Below, piece after piece: positions 20,325-24,697 of a stretch of DNA of 24,697 nucleotides; positions within the stretch are counted from its first letter, which is position 1; each line of letters starts with the position of its first letter. The stretch lies in assembly GCA_903772945.1 (NCBI GenBank), contig CAICTM010001672.1:1-24697 (forward strand), written 5' to 3'. The notes under the pieces are model-generated. The model had not been told where the DNA came from. It did no database searches and saw only the letters and a list, made by a program, of their open reading frames with translations. The position numbers were made by a program, and so were the translations under genes. This DNA is from Seminavis robusta. Lineage: Eukaryota; Bacillariophyta; Bacillariophyceae; Naviculales; Naviculaceae.

Positions 20325-21187
20325 CTTTATTGTTGGGTTTGGTTGCTCCTGTTCGTTGTGTCCGTTTGAGTTTGTGTTTCACGAAGGTTACTGTGTGGTT
20401 GCTGTGTGGTTGCTGTGTGGTTTTGCTTTTGCGAGACCAGCCTTAGCTCGAGCGTTACGATGGATCGAGTTGCGATGGATGGTCTCGCACCGAAAGTCGA
20501 ACAGGCTTCGAGGTGGCTGAGCAGGAAGTTTCTGAAGTTGGGTGGTGGGGGATTGGCACTATATTCCTGTAAAAATGCACAAATTTAGACCAAACTGTTA
20601 TTGTTCGATTTCTCTGGGGATTGTCTATATCATTTCAGTTCATTTACTCAAACAAACTGGGAAAAAAGAAAATGATAGAATTGTCGAGCAGCCGCATGCA
20701 AAAGAGGACAACGATCCTGATCCCTATCCGTCCACGCTGCTTGGCGTGGAAACCTGAACCCTCATGGGTTCTTCGACGAATGACCCGACTCACAGTTGCC
20801 AAACTGTACCATCTCACAAAACATGGAATCGATTCCCACACTTCGCTCCTACACATCAAGTACATCTCTACATCTCTCAGGTCATCACCTGCGTTCCTGA
20901 AATGGATACCCCACATACATGTCGCTATGTCTGCCTCCTTCGCAAGATCAGCTCTAAGGCAATAGCACCCCTCGAAGACCGCTCACAGATAGCAACCTTG
21001 AATGAACACAACATGCAAGACCGGTCCAACTCTCTCTTTCAGCCATTGAACAGTCGATCGCAAGAAGGTTGTCTCCTTCTCTGCTCACAATTCTTCCTTC
21101 AGCCGAGCTGCAAGCAAGAACTAGAATAGTAGATTAACCTCTTGCGTCGGCATCAGGGTCTAAATCTTTTCGAAATATTTCTCGACC
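20325..21187. other. Upstream region of gene B and 5' flank of the Gag-like gene
   Basis: No gene is supported. Three 11-bp tandem units (ctgtgtggttg) lie at 20391-20423 in the upstream DNA of B. Two hairpins are visible: CCACGC/GCGTGG at about 20731-20748 and AACCC/GGGTT at 20757-20770. The sequence GGCATCAGGGTCT at 21149-21161 resembles the primer-binding site GGTATCAGAGCC of many LTR retrotransposons. I could not find matching LTRs, so this is only a hint. Confidence 0.4.
20391..20423 (+). repeat. Short tandem repeat, 3 x 11 bp
   Basis: The unit ctgtgtggttg occurs three times in a row, the last with one base changed. It lies about 70 bp upstream of the start codon of gene B. Confidence 0.8.
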
Positions 21188-23170
21188 ATGGCCACCGCTT
21201 TATTCTCTACTCTCGTTGACCGCGGAAATCACTGGGACGCACCCGAGTTTGACTATGCCGCTCTTCTGACCCGTGTCGGTGGTAACGTTGACACGAACAG
21301 TAACGTCACTCAAACTACCTTGTGCTCTGCCGTCACGCGGTCTCCTCTTCTCGTCGCCTTCGTTCTCACCGGTGATGAAGACTACATCCATGTCGGGCAT
21401 TCCTTGTTCACATACCCCGCTGACTTCGAACGCGCCTCTCCTTACGACAACCTCGCTGTTGTGCTCACCGGAAACGACCTTCACACGGTCGCTCCCGTGA
21501 TACTTCCAAACACCAGTTTCCAACGTGTCGCCGAGACACGCTGCAAGACGCTGGCCCATTTGGATGGTCCGGACATGTTAGGAGACGACCCTCCTACCCT
21601 TCACTCCGGTCCCCATGGACCAGGCGAAGCGGACGTTGACACCTACCGATCCCGTCGTGTCATGCCCCTTCCTCACTACCTGACCTCGCGTGCCCTTACT
21701 CAAGTACCTACCGGTCGCTACTCCATCGTCCAGTTCCGAAACCTCATCCTTGCTCCCGAGATCACTCATGCCGAAGTCGCCCGTCAAAATGCCATCATCC
21801 CTCTCGTCCAATGGTTTCGCGCTGTTTGCACCCGCGATGCTGGCGGCTCTCTCCTACGCATCACCGGGGAATACTCTGGTCTCCCTGCCAACGTCATGGC
21901 TCTCCAGCGATGCCTAAACTCAGTCAATCGTCCGCTGCTCACTGCCCTAGGCGCCACCGGACCTGGACTAACAAACGACACTTTCAACGCGGGAGTGGCC
22001 GGCATCCAAGACACACTCAACAACGTCAACCGTGAACAACTGAACTTCGAGCGCACTCGAGGAACCAAAACCTTCACGTCCAAATACGGAGTAAATCTGG
22101 CCACTCGCATCCACAACCTCTGCAACGTGGCCTCTGACGACGACCTACCTGAGATCCATCGTCTCCTGGCCGATTGTTCGAAAGGTAGCGACTACAGCAC
22201 CCTTCAATGCCACCTGGACATACGCACCAGTGCTTCCCCGCTTGGCATCGAACAAGAAAACAAACCCTTGGCCACTGGTCACATCCTCGACAAGGTCTTT
22301 CGAAAGTACGAGATTTCTTCCTCTGGACTGGTCCTCGGGGTCGGTCTCTCTCCTTTCTCTGTCATATGTCAAGGACACGAAGAGTCCAAGGCTGTGATGG
22401 ACTTAGCCTCCAAGGCTACCCTCGTCGAGCGAGGACACTCCATCACTCTGCAGGACGCAGACACTCTCTCCACGACGGACGTGAAGTTTCCAGTAGATCC
22501 TCGTACCGCCGAAGAAAAACTCTACGGCTTCTCAATCCTAGTGGATGTCTTTCATGGTGTTGAGCACGCGATCTCCGTGAACGTCCGAAGCGTAGTCCGA
22601 AGACTTGGTCCCAGCCTATACACCATTGCCCGAAACTACGCCGACAAACCCAGTCTAGGTATGGACATCATTGGCCGCGTCCTCTATGACATACAACAGG
22701 ACTACTTTGCCTGGGTCAAGCTGGCTGTAACCGACCGTACGGCTGTGCCTCCAAACTTCACGACACTCTTGGGACACGTCCAATCTCATCGGGCCTCAGT
22801 CCTAGCCACTCTCCCGCCTTACTGGTACTCCCTCATCAAACCTCTCGCTCCACCCCTGACTATTGACAAACCTGCCGGAAATCATCAACAGAAGGCCGGA
22901 GCCCACGGTGTCACCAACGCTCACGGGGACAACGACCTTCTCAAACGATTCCAGTCCGCAGGTCATCGCTCCATTGGGGAGATGACCCGCGGACATGACA
23001 TCACCATCCCTCAGCACGGCGGTCAAGATGTCTGTCTAGCCTGGGCCCTGAAAGGGAACTGCATCTCGTCCTGCAAGCGAGCTGCTACTCACAAACGCTA
23101 CCCAACTGCGACAAACAACAAGCTCCACGAACTTCTGACCACCTGCGGAGTGGCCAGAGCACAAGCGTGA
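21188..23170 (+). CDS. Retroelement Gag-like protein with C-terminal CCCH knuckle
   Basis: The frame has 660 codons with ATG in good context (gaccATGgcc). Most of the protein has no motif I recognise. Near the end, residues 616-635, a Cys/His group CLAWALKGNCISSCKRAATH has spacing C-x8-C-x3-C-x5-H. Such a knuckle near the C-terminus, followed by a short tail, is what I recall of Gag-like proteins of retroelements in diatoms; this rests on memory of the family, not a search. No protease, integrase or reverse transcriptase follows. Codon use is C-rich and unlike the neighbours, which fits a separate origin. The gene ends in TGA, but the frame stays open for 77 more codons to a TAA at about 23402-23404. 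It could be a domesticated Gag or an isolated remnant. Confidence 0.6.
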   Translation: MATALFSTLVDRGNHWDAPEFDYAALLTRVGGNVDTNSNVTQTTLCSAVTRSPLLVAFVLTGDEDYIHVGHSLFTYPADFERASPYDNLAVVLTGNDLHTVAPVILPNTSFQRVAETRCKTLAHLDGPDMLGDDPPTLHSGPHGPGEADVDTYRSRRVMPLPHYLTSRALTQVPTGRYSIVQFRNLILAPEITHAEVARQNAIIPLVQWFRAVCTRDAGGSLLRITGEYSGLPANVMALQRCLNSVNRPLLTALGATGPGLTNDTFNAGVAGIQDTLNNVNREQLNFERTRGTKTFTSKYGVNLATRIHNLCNVASDDDLPEIHRLLADCSKGSDYSTLQCHLDIRTSASPLGIEQENKPLATGHILDKVFRKYEISSSGLVLGVGLSPFSVICQGHEESKAVMDLASKATLVERGHSITLQDADTLSTTDVKFPVDPRTAEEKLYGFSILVDVFHGVEHAISVNVRSVVRRLGPSLYTIARNYADKPSLGMDIIGRVLYDIQQDYFAWVKLAVTDRTAVPPNFTTLLGHVQSHRASVLATLPPYWYSLIKPLAPPLTIDKPAGNHQQKAGAHGVTNAHGDNDLLKRFQSAGHRSIGEMTRGHDITIPQHGGQDVCLAWALKGNCISSCKRAATHKRYPTATNNKLHELLTTCGVARAQA

Positions 23171-23467
23171 GTCTCCACGCCCGGGACCACGGTAGCGGTG
23201 GGTACGACCCAACCGTTCACCGTCGCCCCTGTACCTCGAAGACAGTTTGGCTCGCCCCTACCTAGTAGCCTTGATGTCCCTCCGTCCGGTAGAAACCGAC
23301 GGAGCACTCCTGCCCTCAACATAAACACGTGCGACGGGATACAGCTTACAATTCAGCTTTACAGCTTTACAATTAGCAGGCTTATTCTAGAAAATAATCA
23401 ATAACTGCTCACTTATTTGGAAATACAAACTTTACATCTCTTAGATCGTTAGATTGATCAATACACA
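23171..23467 (+). other. Open extension behind the Gag-like gene and short spacer
   Basis: After the TGA at 23168-23170 the same frame continues with a Pro/Ser/Arg-rich stretch to TAA near 23404. Whether it is ever translated is unknown. Short direct repeats (ttacaatt, cagcttta) lie at about 23347-23375. The remaining 60 bp hold nothing I recognise. Confidence 0.35.
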
Positions 23468-24697
23468 ATGGTATTGTCGCATGGTAGCATGCGAGGTTAT
23501 GAGATGTTACTCATTCTATTTCTTATATGTCTATCCCCTATGGTTGTCAATGGAATGTGCTACACCTTGATGCAGATTGCTCCTGATGAGTTTCCTCTTG
23601 CATTCTTCATCGGTAGTCCTTCCCTTTATTGCAACTCACTTCCCTTGGATTCGCTCGCAAGCAATCCTCCTCTTGTTGATGATTCGCTCGTAAGCAATCT
23701 CCCATTCCATCCTGTCGTCGATCGAAATCGCGATGAGGATCCTATATACGATGGACTCCTATGGGAGTCCACCTTTCTTAATCCTATTGACGATCGTAAT
23801 CTCAATGAGGATCCTATTATCTCGATCGCTGCAGGAGCTACTACTACTACCGCTACTGCTATTACCGTTATCTCTATCACCGTTGAAGCCTTGCCTCACC
23901 ATCGATCGATCGACGGAGATAACAAGCTCCGAGTTAACAGCAGCAAAATTCATCGAAAAATGAGCTCCGACTGCATATGGAAGGCTCGGCTTGTGTGTCT
24001 TGCTTCGAGTCAGGCTTTATTTAATTCGAATCGCCTGAGCTTAAGTCTTTTCTTGAGTCATGCTTCATATCCTCACTTTTTCATTAACTCGGATAACAAC
24101 ACGGAGCGATGGATCGCTCGTGGTGTTGTTGGTCGTCTCCGTGCTGTTATCATTGGACTCTATCTACCTAGGACTGGCATTGGTCGTTTGAACGAAGGAG
24201 GAAACTGGCTTGCAGTTGGTCGTTTGAACGGACTCGCGATCGGTCGTTTGAATCTGTACGCCTCTCGTAGGGATCCTACTACAGAGCCATCGATCGCTCG
24301 CGATGTCGACGATAGCAGTTGTTTGAGCTGGCTTGCACTTATTGCAGATAGCAGTTGTTTGAACAGTTCGGCGAATCGGTCTCCTTCGAGCTGTTCAAAG
24401 GCCCATAAATTCCAACTTCGATTGACTCGATTGACTGGACATCCACCACACTCTTGTTCGCCTTGCTCTTGTTCGCTGCGCTCCTGCTCCTGTTGCCGCT
24501 CCTCCTCTTGTTGCCGCAGCACTGTTGACCTTGTTGATTTTCACTGCCTCCAATTCCATCATCTATTATTGATGGACCTTGACGACGCTTCCTCTGCCTC
24601 AGCATCTTCATCTTCAACAACAGCAGCGCCAGCACCAGCATCCTTGTTCAGTCCACAAGGCTTCAGACAAGCCTTCTTTGAATCTGATCCAATCATC
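23468..24697 (+). CDS. Partial open frame of 410 codons running off the window
   Basis: From ATG at 23468 there is no stop to the window end. The start is hydrophobic and signal-peptide-like (MLLILFLICLSPMVVNG). The frame contains in-frame peptide repeats: DSLASN and DSLVSN (33 bp apart), DRNRDEDPI and DRNLNEDPI (72 bp), GRLN three times (36 and 24 bp) and DSSCL twice (36 bp). All spacings are multiples of three, which favours coding, although the sequence is low-complexity and Cys/Ser-rich near 24460-24520. A second possible start is ATG at 24572 (MDLDDASSASASSSSTTAAP), which looks like the beginning of an ordinary or Gag-like protein; the upstream part could then be untranslated or LTR sequence. 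No family is recognised. Confidence 0.45.
   Translation, partial: MVLSHGSMRGYEMLLILFLICLSPMVVNGMCYTLMQIAPDEFPLAFFIGSPSLYCNSLPLDSLASNPPLVDDSLVSNLPFHPVVDRNRDEDPIYDGLLWESTFLNPIDDRNLNEDPIISIAAGATTTTATAITVISITVEALPHHRSIDGDNKLRVNSSKIHRKMSSDCIWKARLVCLASSQALFNSNRLSLSLFLSHASYPHFFINSDNNTERWIARGVVGRLRAVIIGLYLPRTGIGRLNEGGNWLAVGRLNGLAIGRLNLYASRRDPTTEPSIARDVDDSSCLSWLALIADSSCLNSSANRSPSSCSKAHKFQLRLTRLTGHPPHSCSPCSCSLRSCSCCRSSSCCRSTVDLVDFHCLQFHHLLLMDLDDASSASASSSSTTAAPAPASLFSPQGFRQAFFESDPII
24180..24370 (+). repeat. Degenerate 36-bp repeat inside the right-edge frame
   Basis: GGTCGTTTGAA occurs at 24182, 24218 and 24242, and GATAGCAGTTGTTTGA at 24311 and 24347. The two sets share the core GTTTGA and, between copies, TGGCTTGCA, and so look like one diverged repeat with a period of 36 bp (12 codons). 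Confidence 0.55.

Noticed and set aside
24160..24522. Gln/Glu-rich minus-strand frame at the right edge
   Set aside because: It begins at GTG, not ATG, and overlaps the longer plus-strand frame that has an ATG and no stop. The choice is not certain, but the plus frame is three times longer.
1..24697. UGA read as Trp throughout the organism
   Set aside because: The Gag-like gene ends in TGA and gene A uses TGG for all its Trp codons. Loss-of-function mutation explains the few TGA cases. It is kept only as a check in the findings.
1..24697. CRISPR array or phage defence system
   Set aside because: No regularly spaced identical repeats or associated genes are present, and the DNA is eukaryotic in character.

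Overview
The window looks like nuclear DNA of a eukaryotic microalga, most probably a diatom or another stramenopile. Long reading frames are interrupted by short GT-AG introns of 83-109 bp, there are no bacterial operons, and eukaryotic mobile elements of several classes sit among the genes. The species assignment is inference; the introns and elements are seen directly.

The core is a tandem pair of large paralogous genes on the minus strand, here called A (9028 to 3504) and B (20324 to 15851). Both encode a fatty-acyl-AMP ligase, an acyl carrier domain and a long membrane-embedded C-terminal region with three left-handed beta-helix-like lobes. That region resembles the terminal part of the Pls/PosA family of non-ribosomal peptide synthetases. 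Gene A carries an extra FAD-dependent oxidoreductase domain, about 400 residues long, between ligase and carrier; gene B has a linker there. The inferred activity is ATP-dependent loading of a fatty acid onto the carrier, oxidation or reduction in A only, then transfer or polymerisation at the membrane. Neither copy is intact as written. A has two single-base frameshifts of opposite sign. B has a 281-bp inverted-repeat element in the ligase and a Trp-to-TGA stop.

Layout by position: 1-1280 holds a decayed Ty3/gypsy reverse transcriptase fragment (minus strand). 1270-3120 holds an unrecognised, broken minus-strand gene with a Cys-rich part. 3504-9028 is gene A. 9113-12632 is a complete-looking PIF/Harbinger DNA transposon with terminal inverted repeats, a 3-bp target duplication, a transposase and a divergent second ORF; it sits 84 bp upstream of A's start codon. 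12636-13547 is intergenic and probably contains A's original upstream region. 13548-14753 encodes a secreted, Asn/Asp-rich single-pass membrane protein. 14754-15850 is intergenic with a degenerate repeat. 15851-20324 is gene B. 21188-23170 encodes a retroelement Gag-like protein with a C-terminal CCCH knuckle. 23468 to the window end is a 410-codon frame without a stop that runs off the edge.

The host genes (A, B, the membrane protein, and possibly the 1270-3120 gene) all lie on the minus strand. The mobile elements have reshaped the locus: one separates A from its upstream DNA and another interrupts B.
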